Part shown: one piece after another, positions 43,890-53,387 of the stretch | How positions within the stretch are numbered: position 1 is the stretch's first letter | How the letters are laid out: each line of letters opens with the position of its first letter | Source: Chloroflexota bacterium | Lineage (GTDB): Bacteria; Chloroflexota; Anaerolineae; Aggregatilineales; UBA2796 | Assembly: GCA_021325095.1 (NCBI GenBank) | Contig: JAJPHV010000015.1 | Location: 94,037-158,036, forward strand | Direction: 5' to 3' | Length of the DNA stretch: 64,000 nt | Notes under the pieces: generated by a model | Databases searched by the model: none | Seen by the model: the letters and a program-made list of their open reading frames with translations, nothing else | Told to the model about the DNA's origin: nothing | Program-made: the position numbers and the translations under genes

Positions 43890-45152
43890 TCATCGCCGTT
43901 CTGCCAGTTCCTGGGAAAACTTGCAGTATGTCTGCAATTTGTCCAGGTTTTCGGCGTTCGGCGGGGCCAGCGCCAGGGCCTGTTGATAGGCGGTGAAGGC
44001 GTCGGCGTAATGTTCCAGGGCAAAATGGGCATTCGCCAGGACGGCATACACTCGGTAGTCGGTGATCGGCTGTTGCTCGCTTTCCGCGATTTCCAGCATG
44101 TGTTCGACGGTAGCAATCGCCTTTTCGTATTCGCGCAGCCGGTAATGGCTACGCGCAATCTGGTAATGCAGCATGATCTCCCAGGGGTGGTAGGGGTTGA
44201 AGCTCAACGCCGTGTGGTACGCCTCAATGGCGTGTTCGTAACGTTCCAGCCGGAACCACAAGTCGCCCAGGATTTCGTGGACGCGCGACCACGTCACGTC
44301 CACACCCTGCGGGCGGCGCGAATGCTGCAAAAATTGAAGCAGGTGTTCGGTGGCCTCGCGCTCGCGGCCAGGGATGCTCGCCAGGATTTCGCCGAGCGCC
44401 AGGTGTGCGTCGGTCAATGTGGCGCGATAATCCGGTTCGGAAGAATCCGCCGTTGCCAGCGCGATCTGAGCAGCCTGCAACGCCTGATCGTAGTTGTTCT
44501 GTTCGCGCAGCGCCCGGCTCCGCAGCAAATGTAAGCGCACCAGCCAGCCCGACGCCTCGCCCGCCGGGTAGGTGTTGGCGGCGCGGGAGAAGAAGGAGAG
44601 GGCCGTTGCCGGGTCACGCTCGTCCACCAGGTGAATGAATCCGAGCCGCTCGTAGCACAACGCGGTCAGGCGTGCCACGGTGCTGGGCTTGAGCAGCGCC
44701 TCCTGGAATTTCTCGGCGGCTTCGCGCACCTTGTTCTCGCTTAGGAGGACACGCCCCCACTGGTACATGACCCAACCCAGGTTCGGGTAGGTCGGGTCGC
44801 GCTCCGCGATGGACTGGTATATCTGGCGGGCATGGTCGGCGTCGGCCCGCTCCGCGAAACCCAATGGGGCCAGCTCGAAGCGGCTGAAATAGGCATCGGC
44901 CAGCAGTTCCTGCGTGCTGGAACTTTCCCACAGCGCCGGAGCCAGCGCGTGGGCAGTCTGCAAGTCTTCCAGCGCCTCGTCCGGGCGGTTCGAGAGCAGG
45001 CGGGCACGGGCACGGCGCAGCAGCAGTTGGGCGCGCTCTTCGGGCGGCAGTTCCCCGCGCAGCAGCCGCGCGATCTGGAATTCGGCGCGCTTGCCATCGC
45101 CGGCTGTCAGCGTGTCGTCGATCTGAGCTAACTGCGCCGAGTCGAGCGTCAT
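43890..45152 (-). CDS. TPR-repeat protein
   Basis: 420 residues composed of tetratricopeptide-like helix pairs, e.g. LLRRARARLLSNRPDEALEDLQTAHALAP, YHTALSFNPYHPWEIMLHYQIARSHYRLREYEKAI and ANAHFALEHYADAFTAYQQALALAP (each read in part). No signal peptide, so a cytosolic scaffold is inferred; partners unknown. Start ATG at 45152 is taken because GTGAGG lies about 11 nt upstream; that site belongs to the family A repeat at 45161. The extension upstream has no protein character. Confidence 0.85.
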   Translation of the reverse strand: MTLDSAQLAQIDDTLTAGDGKRAEFQIARLLRGELPPEERAQLLLRRARARLLSNRPDEALEDLQTAHALAPALWESSSTQELLADAYFSRFELAPLGFAERADADHARQIYQSIAERDPTYPNLGWVMYQWGRVLLSENKVREAAEKFQEALLKPSTVARLTALCYERLGFIHLVDERDPATALSFFSRAANTYPAGEASGWLVRLHLLRSRALREQNNYDQALQAAQIALATADSSEPDYRATLTDAHLALGEILASIPGREREATEHLLQFLQHSRRPQGVDVTWSRVHEILGDLWFRLERYEHAIEAYHTALSFNPYHPWEIMLHYQIARSHYRLREYEKAIATVEHMLEIAESEQQPITDYRVYAVLANAHFALEHYADAFTAYQQALALAPPNAENLDKLQTYCKFSQELAERR

Positions 45153-45160
45153 AGGGTCGC

Positions 45161-45272
45161 TGACCTCACCCCTTGCCCCCCTCTCCAACTGGAGAGGAGG
45201 AACCGACAGATGCTGCTTCAACTGTTAGTTCCCCTCTCCACCCCAGTGGAGAGGGGCCGGGGGTGAGGCTGA
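45161..45272. repeat. Palindromic intergenic repeat, family A (composite, two hairpins)
   Basis: Outer arms TGACCTCACCCC (45161-45172) and GGGGTGAGG (45260-45268) enclose two inner hairpins, CCCCTCTCC...GGAGAGG near 45177-45197 and CCCCTCTCC...GGAGAGGGG at 45231-45256. This looks like the paired (BIME-like) form of the element seen singly at 10631 and 21096. It fills the space between plsX and the TPR gene. Confidence 0.78.
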
Positions 45273-45274
45273 TC

Positions 45275-46285
45275 TCACGCACCGTCATCTCCATAGCCCG
45301 ACGTGCTCTGCCGGATGGCGTCGATCAGGTGGCCCTGCACCGCTTTGCGGGCCTGTCCAATCGCGTTCTTAATGCCTTTCGCATTGCTGCGCCCGTGCCC
45401 GATAATGACCACGCCGTTCACGCCCAGCAGCGGTGCGCCGCCGATCTCGAACGGATCGATCTGGTGATAAATGCGGCGCAAACCGGGCCGCAGAATGAGG
45501 GCGGCCAGCATGGTCAAGGGGTTGGCCGTCAGTTCATCCCGCACCAGGTTAAAGAGCGTCTCCGCGACGGCCTCCATCGACTTGATGGCGATGTTGCCGA
45601 CAAAGCCGTCGGTCACGACCACGTCCGCCGCGCCAGCCAGCAACTCTTTCGGCTCGACGTTGCCCACGAAATTCATGCCAGGCGTGCGCGAAAGCAGGCC
45701 AATAGTGTCTTTGACCAGGGCGTTGCCCTTGCCTTCCTCTTCGCCGTTAGAAAGTACGGCCACGCGCGGGTTTTCTGTGCCCAGGACGCACCGGGCATAA
45801 GCGCTGCCCATGATGGCGAACTGCACCAGCCATTCCGGGCGGGCATCGGCGTTCGCGCCCATATCGGTCACGACGATCTCCTTGCCCCGCACGCGGAACG
45901 ATTGGGTCAGGGCGGGCCGCTTCACGCCGCGAATCCGCCTCAAAGTGCTGAGTGTCGCCAGCGCCAGGGCCGCGCCACTGTTCCCGGCGGTCACAAAGGC
46001 ATCTGCTTTGCCGTCGCGCACCAGGTTCATGCCCACCATCATCGATGAGTCGCGCTTGGTGCGCGCAACCTGGCTTGGCTTGTCGTGCATGTCAACCGTC
46101 TGGCTGGCATGGACGATCTCCAGGTTCAGCCCCTGCCTGTCGTACTTCGCCAGTTCGCGCTCAATGGCCGCCTGGTCGCCGACCAGGATAATCGTATCAT
46201 TGGCTTGCCGGGCCGCCTGCACCGCGCCGTCTACATCTGGCACGGGGCACGCATCACTGCCCATCGCGTCTACCGCAATTCTCAT
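45275..46285 (-). CDS. plsX: Phosphate acyltransferase PlsX
   Basis: 336 residues. Converts acyl-ACP and phosphate to acyl-phosphate for PlsY, the first step of phospholipid synthesis. Characteristic MRIAVDAMGSDACP at the N-terminus, GNSGAALA near residue 100, NGEEEGKGN, VVTDGFVGNIAIKSMEAV and PLLGVNGVVIIGHGRS near the C-terminus. Usual length. GAGG precedes the ATG. fab genes are not adjacent; the gene shares direction with the TPR gene across a repeat. Confidence 0.97.
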   Translation of the reverse strand: MRIAVDAMGSDACPVPDVDGAVQAARQANDTIILVGDQAAIERELAKYDRQGLNLEIVHASQTVDMHDKPSQVARTKRDSSMMVGMNLVRDGKADAFVTAGNSGAALALATLSTLRRIRGVKRPALTQSFRVRGKEIVVTDMGANADARPEWLVQFAIMGSAYARCVLGTENPRVAVLSNGEEEGKGNALVKDTIGLLSRTPGMNFVGNVEPKELLAGAADVVVTDGFVGNIAIKSMEAVAETLFNLVRDELTANPLTMLAALILRPGLRRIYHQIDPFEIGGAPLLGVNGVVIIGHGRSNAKGIKNAIGQARKAVQGHLIDAIRQSTSGYGDDGA

Positions 46286-46346
46286 ACTGCCTCGGCTATC
46301 CGGATTGCACCACGCTTGCAGCGACGATCAGATGCTAAGTGTATCG

Positions 46347-47012
46347 CTAGTTGGGGGAAAAGGGTCGGGGGTCGTCTCGCCAGCGGGGGCCGTTCTCGAT
46401 CAGCAACTTGAGGATTTGCGCCTCGCGGACGAGCATTTTCCGTTCGGTCAGCAACAGCGTCAGCAGGTCTGGCACGTCCAGCAGCCGTTGTTTATCCTTC
46501 ACCGGCGTGCGCAGGATGATCGCCGTCAGAAAGGCCAGCGCCACCGGGTCTTCTGGTAGAGCGTCGATTTGAAGTTCGACGTTGCCGAGCGTGGCGAAAA
46601 TGTTCAAATAGCCGCGCAGCATCGGCCCGATCCGTGTCGCAATCTTTTTGGCGCGGGCGTTGCCGGTATCCTGTAGGGGATAGTCTTCGACCAATCCAGT
46701 CAGGTAGGGTTTGTGCCGATGCGTGCTGTGGATGCGGAAACGGCTATAGCCGAGGGCGGCGATATTCATGCGCCCGTCGCCAACGTGCTCGATCTGGGTG
46801 ATGTGCGCCGTCGTCCCAACCTCGTGGATGGTCGCGCCGCTGCCCACCTCCGGGCCGGATCGGATCAGGACGACGCCGAAGGGCCGCGAGTCGCGCTTGC
46901 ATTCATTGATCATCAGCTTGTAGCGTTCTTCAAAGATGTGTAACGGCAGGGCCATACCGGGAAACAGCACGGTATTGAGTGGAAAGAGCGGAAGTTCGTA
47001 TTCTCTGTTCAC
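46347..47012 (-). CDS. Stand-alone Lon N-terminal (LAN) substrate-binding domain protein
   Basis: 221 residues: Lon N-domain only, with PLFPLNTVLFPGMALPLHIFEERYKLMI at the start (read in part) and RPFGVVLI, without ATPase or protease domains. Such proteins bind unfolded or specific substrates and are found widely in bacteria. GTG start with GAGG 5 nt upstream. It lies 61 nt upstream of plsX on the same strand. Confidence 0.88.
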   Translation of the reverse strand: MNREYELPLFPLNTVLFPGMALPLHIFEERYKLMINECKRDSRPFGVVLIRSGPEVGSGATIHEVGTTAHITQIEHVGDGRMNIAALGYSRFRIHSTHRHKPYLTGLVEDYPLQDTGNARAKKIATRIGPMLRGYLNIFATLGNVELQIDALPEDPVALAFLTAIILRTPVKDKQRLLDVPDLLTLLLTERKMLVREAQILKLLIENGPRWRDDPRPFSPN

Positions 47013-47074
47013 ACTGGCCTCGGATCAGACCTCGCAACACAGATTGTACGATATACGCTGGCGCGTGCCAACCA

Positions 47075-47102
47075 TTGACAATATGCGCCGGGCCTGTATA
47101 AT
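47075..47102 (+). promoter_or_regulatory. Sigma70-type promoter of tRNA-Leu
   Basis: Perfect TTGACA (47075-47080), 16-bp spacer, perfect TATAAT (47097-47102). Initiation near 47109, a few bases before the tRNA. Confidence 0.88.
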
Positions 47103-47114
47103 AACCATCAACAT

Positions 47115-47195
47115 GCCCTGGTGGCGGAATGGCATACGCAGCAGGTTGAGGGCCTGTGCCCTTGTGGCGTGGAGGTTCAAATCCTCTCCAGGGCA
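47115..47195 (+). tRNA. tRNA-Leu, anticodon GAG
   Basis: Type II tRNA with acceptor GCCCTGG/CCAGGGC, anticodon loop TTGAGGG (GAG), a long variable arm region and T-loop GTTCAAATC. Discriminator A; CCA is not encoded. Strong promoter and terminator flank it. Confidence 0.95.
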
Positions 47196-47210
47196 CTCTC
47201 AGAGGAAGTA

Positions 47211-47239
47211 AGAGTATCGGATCAGCCGGTACTCTTTTT
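47211..47239 (+). terminator. Rho-independent terminator of tRNA-Leu
   Basis: AGAGTATCGG / CCGGTACTCT stem of 10 bp (one T-G pair), loop ATCAG, then TTTT. Starts 15 nt after the tRNA. Confidence 0.85.
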
Positions 47240-47250
47240 GTTTGGAGCAG

Positions 47251-48060
47251 TCATTTGCCACCCTGCAAGAGCAGGCGCACCGGTTCTCGCCACAGCAGCA
47301 TAATGACCGTGCCGAGGACAATGTACTGGCCGTAGGGCAGCGCTGTATACATTTCGTATTGACCGCGCATCACGAACCGGGCCGCCAGATAGACCAGCGC
47401 GCCCGCTGCCCCGGCAAACACGGCAATCGTCACCGCGAAGATGAGCGCCTGCCAGCCGAGCATCAGCCCGCTCAGGGTGGCAAGCATCACATCGCCGTAG
47501 CCGAAGGCGACTTCTTCCAGTTCTTCGCCGCGCGCACTGGACACGACAGAATTGAACAGCCTGCCGCCCAGGTACATCAAGAAGAACAGGCCAAACCCAA
47601 CCAGCCCGCCGATCACGTAGTCTCTGAACGCCACTGTGCCATCCTGGATGAACACCGCGCCGACCAGTGCGAACAGGTAAGACGGAATCATGACGATGAA
47701 CAGGATCAGGCGATGTTCCAGGTCTATGACCGTGACTAGCAGCAATATTGCCAGATAGCCCAGCCAGAACAGACTGCGAACTGAAAAGGGATAGGCTGCC
47801 CCGACGTAAGCAAACAGGATCGCCAGCCCGATCTCGACCAGGACATGTCGCCAGCGCAACTTTGCACCAGAGGGCGAAACTCGTGCCCCGGTCAAGAAGG
47901 CCAGCGTGCCCAACCAGGCCACGCCCCGGCGCGGCGTGCCATCCGGGTAGTGCGGTCTGTGGACGCGGTTTTCGTCTGGCAGATCGTCCGCCAGCGCATT
48001 GATAACCCCGCCGGCCAGCAGGCCGATCAGCGCGAAAACAACAGCCAGGGCAAGATTCAC
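47251..48060 (-). CDS. Prepilin peptidase-like aspartic protease (A24)
   Basis: 269 residues, about seven hydrophobic helices. The two catalytic Asp of A24 leader peptidases are in LLVTVIDLEHRLI and AFGYGDVMLATLSGLMLGW (the GxGD motif reads GYGD). The cytoplasmic segment that carries zinc-binding Cys pairs in full PilD is short and without Cys, so N-methylation and metal-site function are doubtful. Would cleave type IV pilin-like or archaellin-like leader peptides; no pilin genes are in the window. GTG at 48060 is preferred because GAGG lies 8 nt upstream; a TTG six codons earlier has no such site. Confidence 0.87.
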   Translation of the reverse strand: MNLALAVVFALIGLLAGGVINALADDLPDENRVHRPHYPDGTPRRGVAWLGTLAFLTGARVSPSGAKLRWRHVLVEIGLAILFAYVGAAYPFSVRSLFWLGYLAILLLVTVIDLEHRLILFIVMIPSYLFALVGAVFIQDGTVAFRDYVIGGLVGFGLFFLMYLGGRLFNSVVSSARGEELEEVAFGYGDVMLATLSGLMLGWQALIFAVTIAVFAGAAGALVYLAARFVMRGQYEMYTALPYGQYIVLGTVIMLLWREPVRLLLQGGK

Positions 48061-48279
48061 GGCCTCATCCTCTGGCAATTTTGATGACTGGTGTCGGGTT
48101 GGTCATGATGTCCATCACTCTCAGGGGACGCGGGAAGCATTGTGCCGCAATTATACGGAGTGTTGCCATGCCGGGCAATCAGGCTTCGCTTCAGGACATT
48201 TGTCACTGGACAGAGCGAAAGGTTCATGGTTCGATTCAAAATGGGAGTGATCTGATCTCCACGCAAAAAGGAGGGAAAG

Positions 48280-48780
48280 ATGGCAACGCCAACTCAGCCC
48301 CTTCGAGAAGAACATGCCGAACTGTTGCCGCATATCGAACTATTGCGTACCGTAGCCGACTCGGTGGGCGAGACGCCGCTCGAAACGCTCCAACACGATG
48401 TGGACAGGGTTCACAACCTGCTGGTACACAGCCTGATTCCTCACGCCCGCGCCGAGGACGAAGCGCTCTACCCGGTCATCGGCAAACTGCTCGGCTCAAC
48501 CGAGGCCACCGCCACCATGAGCCGGGATCACCTGGAAATTGTGCGCCTGACACACGAACTGCTGGCCGTCCGGCAGCAGATCGCAGGCGTCACCATCAAC
48601 GACGCCCAGACCAAAGCGCTGCGCCGCATCCTGTACGGCTTGTATGCACTGATCAAGGTCCACTTTGCCAAAGAGGAAGACATCTATTTGCCGCTGCTGG
48701 ACAAGCGCCTGACGCCAGAAGAAGCGCATTCGATCTTCCAGGCGATGGGTGAAATTGCCAGGGAAGCCAGAGTAACCTGA
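48280..48780 (+). CDS. Hemerythrin HHE-domain protein
   Basis: 166 residues, four-helix bundle with iron-ligand residues in order: REEHAELLPHIE, SLIPHARAEDEALYP, SRDHLEIVRLTHE, KVHFAKEEDIYLP. Such proteins bind O2, or act in iron/NO/redox handling. GGAGG is 5 nt upstream of the ATG, so the start is firm. Single gene, convergent with the lipoprotein gene at 48836. Confidence 0.93.
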   Translation: MATPTQPLREEHAELLPHIELLRTVADSVGETPLETLQHDVDRVHNLLVHSLIPHARAEDEALYPVIGKLLGSTEATATMSRDHLEIVRLTHELLAVRQQIAGVTINDAQTKALRRILYGLYALIKVHFAKEEDIYLPLLDKRLTPEEAHSIFQAMGEIAREARVT

Positions 48781-48806
48781 TGCGTCGCCCGGTTCCGATG
48801 TTCTGA

Positions 48807-48828
48807 ACAGCCTCGGCGCAGGCTGTTT
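48807..48828. terminator. Possible weak terminator hairpin
   Basis: ACAGCCT / AGGCTGT stem around CGGCGC followed by TTGTT, between the convergent hemerythrin and lipoprotein genes. The T-tract is poor, so this is tentative. Confidence 0.4.
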
Positions 48829-48835
48829 GTTGGCC

Positions 48836-49768
48836 TCACTTCCCCGGAACAGCTGTTGGCCTGTTGGCTGCGCCTGTATTCGTGGCGGGCGGCCCGGCCA
48901 GCGACGGCGTGGCTTTCGCGCCCGGCTTGTGGAAGACCACGCTGTCCAGAATCTTCTGCACGTCGTTGCGCCCGTTGTTGTAGGCTTCCACCGGCTCGAT
49001 GGTCACGTAGAAGATGAAGTTGCCACCGAACTGGTTCAGCCCGGCGAACCAGCCCGCCGTGTCCGGTTCGCCCTGGCACTGGCTGGCCGCAAAATACTCT
49101 CCGACGGCGGGCAGACCACCCACCGTGAATTCGCGCTGGCCGTAGTTGCCGACGTTGCATGTTACGTCCACGACAGTGCCTTGCAGCAGCCGGATGCCGT
49201 CCGCCCAGAGCATTTGCGTTTGCAGATTACCGGCGGGCGTGCCCGGCACTTCCGTCAGGGAGAGTGGGTTGGCTTTAGTCGGCGGCGGCGCAAGGCTTGG
49301 GAAGCCCCACAGCAGGTAGATCGTCCCTGTGCCGTTCCCGGCTGGCCCGCGATAGACCGCCAGATTCATCGAGGCCTGCACCAACTGGTCGCGGATCGGC
49401 AACACCTGGTAGCCGTGCTGCCAGCCCGCCGGAAGCGAGATGTCCAGGGGCGGCGGGCCACCGGGCAGGATGGCGGCCTGGGTCGGCAGCGGCGTCAGCC
49501 CGACATTGGGCGTCAGGGCAAGCAGCGCTGAAGTCGAGGTCGGTTTGGCCGGGTCAAGCGTTGGCCGAACCACCGTCGGGATCGCCGTTGGCTGGCCCCT
49601 GGCGGGCGTCACGCTCGGCAGCGACGTCCGGCTGGGAACGGCGCTTGGGGCGGCAGTGGTTAGGATGGCAGTGCGCGTCGCCGGTATGGGTGTGGCGGTG
49701 GGCGGCGCGGTCGCGCACGCGGTGAGCAGAAAGCCCAGGATCAGGCCGGGCAAGCAATAACGTTTCAT
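48836..49768 (-). CDS. Lipoprotein with Thr/Pro linker, unknown domain
   Basis: 310 residues. Signal peptide ends in FLLTAC, then a Thr/Pro/Ala linker (about 20-85) and a domain of about 175 residues (DISLPAGWQHGYQVLP through FIFYVTIEPVEAYNNGRND) that I do not recognise; two Cys in it (VTCNVGNYG, SQCQGEPD) could form a disulfide. The C-terminus returns to a Pro/Ala/Thr tail. ATG at 49768 is used over a GTG two codons upstream. Likely a surface or periplasmic-side lipoprotein; no function proposed. Confidence 0.72.
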   Translation of the reverse strand: MKRYCLPGLILGFLLTACATAPPTATPIPATRTAILTTAAPSAVPSRTSLPSVTPARGQPTAIPTVVRPTLDPAKPTSTSALLALTPNVGLTPLPTQAAILPGGPPPLDISLPAGWQHGYQVLPIRDQLVQASMNLAVYRGPAGNGTGTIYLLWGFPSLAPPPTKANPLSLTEVPGTPAGNLQTQMLWADGIRLLQGTVVDVTCNVGNYGQREFTVGGLPAVGEYFAASQCQGEPDTAGWFAGLNQFGGNFIFYVTIEPVEAYNNGRNDVQKILDSVVFHKPGAKATPSLAGPPATNTGAANRPTAVPGK

Positions 49769-49820
49769 CAGCACTCTAGGGTTTGATCACATCTGTAATG
49801 TGCACGGCAATTTTGTTTTC

Positions 49821-49870
49821 AGCCCCAACGGGGCTTTGTAGATTCAGTCCGGTGCTTCAGCGCCGGGCGA
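49821..49870. repeat. Palindromic intergenic repeat, family B
   Basis: Two hairpins in a row, AGCCCC-AAC-GGGGCT (49821-49835) and a CCGG...CCGG stem around GTGCTTCAGCG (about 49849-49867). The same order and nearly the same sequence recurs at 62642-62689. It lies between the lipoprotein gene and guaA. Confidence 0.75.
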
Positions 49871-49891
49871 TGGGCTGGAGTCTCGGCGTAG

Positions 49892-51448
49892 CTACTCCCA
49901 TTCTATCGTGGCGGGCGGCTTGCTCGAAATATCGTACACGACGCGGTTCACCCCGGCCACCTCGTTCACGATGCGGCGGCTGATCTGCGCCAGCACGTCG
50001 TAGGGCAGCCGCGCCCAATCCGCCGTCATGAAGTCGTCGGTGGTCACGGCACGGATGGCAACCGTCTCCTGGTAGGTGCGTCCATCGCCCATTACGCCCA
50101 CGCTGCGCACCGGGAGCAGCACCGCAAACGCCTGTGCCGTGTCCCCGCGCAGCAGTCCCGCTCGCTGCAATTCCTCCACGACAATCGCATCGGCGTTGCG
50201 CAGCCGTTCCAGCCGTTCCCAGGTGATCGCGCCCAGGCAGCGAACGGCCAGCCCCGGCCCTGGAAAGGGCTGCCGCCAGACGATTTCGTCGGGCAGGCCA
50301 AGCTCCGTGCCGACGCGCCGCACCTCGTCCTTGAACAAATAGCGCAGTGGCTCCACGAGTTGGAACGGCATGTCGGCGGGCAGGCCACCGACGTTGTGAT
50401 GTGTCTTGATGCGGTGCGCGCCGGGCCGGTCTTTGGCGGCACTCTCGATCACGTCCGGGTAGATCGTGCCCTGCGCCAGATAGTCGATTCGGCCTAGTTT
50501 GCGCGCCTCCGACTCGAAGGTGCGGACGAAAAGTTCCCCGATGATCTGGCGTTTGCGCTCCGGGTCGATGACGCCCACCAGCGCTTCGAGAAACATTTCC
50601 GTCGCATCGACGGCCACCAGCGGGATGTGCAGGTGCTTGCCAAAAGTCTCGACGACCTGTTCTGGCTCGTGCTTGCGCATCAGGCCCTGATTGACGAAGA
50701 TACAGGTTAGCTGGTCGCCAACGGCCCGGTGAATGAGCGCCGCCGCCACCGACGAATCGACGCCGCCGCTCAAGCCGAGCACCACGTGGCCGCTGCCGAC
50801 CTGCGCGCGCACGCTGGACACACTCTCTTCAATGATCGAGGCTGGCGTCCAGCGCGGTTCGCAGCCGCAAATGTTCAGCACGAAGTTCCGCAGGATAACC
50901 GATCCGAGCGGCGTATGGGCGACTTCGGGATGGAACTGCACGCCGTAGCGCCGCGTGGACTCGTCACCCATCGCGGCGAAAGGCGAGTTGGCCGACTTTG
51001 CCAGCGCGCACCAGCCTTCAGGCAATGCCTCGATTCGGTCTCCGTGACTCATCCAGACATCAATGGCAGCGGGCAGCCCCTCAAATAAGGGCGACTTCCC
51101 AACCTCCACGTTGGCTGGGCCATACTCACGGTGCTGTGCGCCCGCGACTGTCCCACCCAGGGCGTGCGTCAGTACCTGCATCCCATAACAGATGCCGAGA
51201 ACGGGCAGTCCGCTGTCCAGGATGTAGCGGGGCAGTGAAGGCGCGCCCGGGTCGTACACGCTGTTTGGCCCACCGGACAGGATGATCCCGTGCGGCTCAA
51301 GCGCCATGACCTGATCGGCGGGCGCGTTCCAGGGAAATATCTCGGCGTAGACCTTCTGTTCGCGCACACGCCGGGCGATAAGCTGCGTGTACTGGGAACC
51401 GTAATCCAGAATGGCGATCCCACCTGCGTGAAGCTGTGGTTGTTTCAT
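49892..51448 (-). CDS. guaA: GMP synthase (glutamine-hydrolysing)
   Basis: 518 residues. Glutamine amidotransferase domain (about 12-200: [11 protein letters not shown], nucleophile Cys in VLGICYGMQ, His-Glu in [10 protein letters not shown]) fused to the ATP pyrophosphatase (PP-loop [14 protein letters not shown]) and the C-terminal dimerisation domain ([10 protein letters not shown] region and KPPATIEWE end). Converts XMP to GMP. ATG at 51448 begins [10 protein letters not shown]; upstream in-frame sequence overlaps xpt and is not protein-like. xpt ends 10 nt upstream on the same strand, so the pair forms a xanthine-to-GMP unit. Confidence 0.97.
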   Translation of the reverse strand: MKQPQLHAGGIAILDYGSQYTQLIARRVREQKVYAEIFPWNAPADQVMALEPHGIILSGGPNSVYDPGAPSLPRYILDSGLPVLGICYGMQVLTHALGGTVAGAQHREYGPANVEVGKSPLFEGLPAAIDVWMSHGDRIEALPEGWCALAKSANSPFAAMGDESTRRYGVQFHPEVAHTPLGSVILRNFVLNICGCEPRWTPASIIEESVSSVRAQVGSGHVVLGLSGGVDSSVAAALIHRAVGDQLTCIFVNQGLMRKHEPEQVVETFGKHLHIPLVAVDATEMFLEALVGVIDPERKRQIIGELFVRTFESEARKLGRIDYLAQGTIYPDVIESAAKDRPGAHRIKTHHNVGGLPADMPFQLVEPLRYLFKDEVRRVGTELGLPDEIVWRQPFPGPGLAVRCLGAITWERLERLRNADAIVVEELQRAGLLRGDTAQAFAVLLPVRSVGVMGDGRTYQETVAIRAVTTDDFMTADWARLPYDVLAQISRRIVNEVAGVNRVVYDISSKPPATIEWE

Positions 51449-51458
51449 CGTGGTGGTT

Positions 51459-52031
51459 TCAATCGCCAAAAACGATCTGGCCGTTGTCCATCGAACGAAT
51501 CGTGACCAGCGATTCAATCGGGACGTTATAGTGTTCCAGCGCCGCACGTCCACCCTCGAAGGTTTTTTCGACGACGCACGCGATCCCGGCTACTTCCGAT
51601 CTGGCACTCCGCACAATGCGAACCAGGCTGCGCAGGGTCTTGCCCGACGCCAGGAAGTCGTCGATGATCAATACGCGCTCACCGCTGGGCATGAATTCCG
51701 CTGCGACGAGCAGTTGAACGTCCATGCCTTTGGTATGCGACGGTGCAGTTTCCAGGTAGACCGGCCCGTACATGGTCACAGGCTTGACCTTGCGCGCGTA
51801 GACCACCTTGACGCCCAGCGCACACCCTGCTGCAAAGGCCGGAGCGATACCGGAGACCTCCGCTGTCAGAATACGGGTCACACCTGCATTGCGGAAACGC
51901 CGCGCGATCTCTTCGCCGCAGCGCATGATCAGCCCTGCATCGATCTGGTGGTTGAGCAGGCTATCAATCTTCAAAATCCCTTCGCCGAGGTTCTGGCCCT
52001 CGGCCCGGATACGTTCTTTAAGTTCGTCCAT
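51459..52031 (-). CDS. xpt: Xanthine phosphoribosyltransferase
   Basis: 190 residues. Makes XMP from xanthine and PRPP. Family signature: [30 protein letters not shown] split over the N-terminus, [11 protein letters not shown], and the PRPP motif [13 protein letters not shown] near residue 122. AAGGGGGG lies about 5 nt before the ATG. Product XMP is the substrate of the adjacent guaA enzyme. No purine riboswitch was found in the 156 nt upstream. Confidence 0.96.
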   Translation of the reverse strand: MDELKERIRAEGQNLGEGILKIDSLLNHQIDAGLIMRCGEEIARRFRNAGVTRILTAEVSGIAPAFAAGCALGVKVVYARKVKPVTMYGPVYLETAPSHTKGMDVQLLVAAEFMPSGERVLIIDDFLASGKTLRSLVRIVRSARSEVAGIACVVEKTFEGGRAALEHYNVPIESLVTIRSMDNGQIVFGD

Positions 52032-52187
52032 GCTGCCCCCTTTCCGAAGTCGCCGATTCTAGCGCAGCGACGGGGCACGGCAAAGTTCGGGATCGGGCTG
52101 ATCCGATTCGCGCTGTCCATCCCGGCGCGATCTTGCGGTACAATGCTCCTAAGCAATACCGTCTGGAATTTTGGAAGGATCGCCCCC

Positions 52188-53387
52188 ATGGACAGCAATC
52201 AAATTGCCCGCATGATCGAATGGCTGGATGAAGAACGCCGCCGCGACAAGAGTATGATCGCCAAACTGGAGGAACGCCTTCTTCAGCAGCAGGACGCGAT
52301 GGAGGCGATGACCCGCCGTCTGAACGGACTGGAAGGCGACCAGGGTACGCTCAAAACGATGTTTGTACCGGCAGGCCGCGATGTCGAGATCATGAACCAG
52401 CTTCGGACAGAAATGCAGCAGATGATCGAGGCTGTCGAGGCCAAACGCATCGCCGCCGAGCGCGAGGCCGAGCGGCGCGCCGACGCTTCCCGCGATAACG
52501 CCACACGGCCCGTGCGCGAAATGGTAGAGCGGCTGGACAAGCTGGAACGTGCCCTGGAAGAAATCGGCACGGCGCGTGTGGAACGAGACCGCTTTGCAGC
52601 AGCGCTGGCTGCCTTGCAACAGCGCGTGGAGGACATCGCCAAGAAATTCGAGGAGCCGGAACGCCGCCTGACCTTCCTCGAAGAGCAGCGTCGCCAGGAC
52701 GCCCGCCGTATCTCCGAGACGCAGACCGAACTGCCTGAGATTCAACGCCAGATCGACGCGCTGCGACCCAAACTGGATTTGTTGGAGGATATGTCTCTAC
52801 GCAACGAGAAGCGCGTGATCGAAATCCAGAACGCGGAACGCGAGCGGCGCGAGCAGCTCCAACAGTTCATCGAACAGCAAACGCTGTACGTCCAGCAGCG
52901 CGAGCAGCGGATCGACGAGGTGCTCGGAACCGTCGGACAGTACGATGACGATATGCGCCGCAACCTGGAACGCTTCGAGACCTGGGCCGAAGCCTACCGC
53001 AACATGAAAAAGATTATTGAGGACTTTGAACGCATCGGCGAACGGCTGGAACGCCGGATCAATGAAGTGGCCGAGACACAGCGGCTTTCCGAGGAGCGCT
53101 TCCGCCAGGAATGGAATAGCTGGAACGCCGACGACCAGAAACGCTGGAAGCAGTTCACGCTTACCAACGACGAAGCGTGGCGTCTGCACGACAAAGACTA
53201 CGACCAGTTCCGCGCCAAGTTCAACGAAATGGTGCAGCAGTTTGCCCCCATCCACGAGAGTCTGGAACGCCTCTGGCGCCTGGAGCGCGCCCAGGCTGAG
53301 ATTTACCGTGAGCAGTTCACGGCTCTGCTGGCCGAATACGATCAACCGGCTGAAAAGGCCCAGCCCAACGGCAACGGACGGCGATAA
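52188..53387 (+). CDS. Long coiled-coil protein
   Basis: 399 residues, almost entirely heptad-patterned charged helices (e.g. MIEWLDEERRRDKSM, ERRADASRDN, EEPERRLTFLEEQRRQD, EQRIDEVLGTVGQYDDD), no membrane segment or enzymatic motif. Resembles bacterial cytoskeletal or SMC-like coiled coils in style only; no family is claimed. GGAAGGA lies 8 nt before the ATG. The GC-rich tail QPNGNGRR is disordered. A structural or scaffold role is the simplest inference. Confidence 0.78.
   Translation: MDSNQIARMIEWLDEERRRDKSMIAKLEERLLQQQDAMEAMTRRLNGLEGDQGTLKTMFVPAGRDVEIMNQLRTEMQQMIEAVEAKRIAAEREAERRADASRDNATRPVREMVERLDKLERALEEIGTARVERDRFAAALAALQQRVEDIAKKFEEPERRLTFLEEQRRQDARRISETQTELPEIQRQIDALRPKLDLLEDMSLRNEKRVIEIQNAERERREQLQQFIEQQTLYVQQREQRIDEVLGTVGQYDDDMRRNLERFETWAEAYRNMKKIIEDFERIGERLERRINEVAETQRLSEERFRQEWNSWNADDQKRWKQFTLTNDEAWRLHDKDYDQFRAKFNEMVQQFAPIHESLERLWRLERAQAEIYREQFTALLAEYDQPAEKAQPNGNGRR

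Noticed and set aside
52032..52187. Purine riboswitch upstream of xpt
   Set aside because: No conserved three-way junction core is visible; spacing is short and GC-rich.
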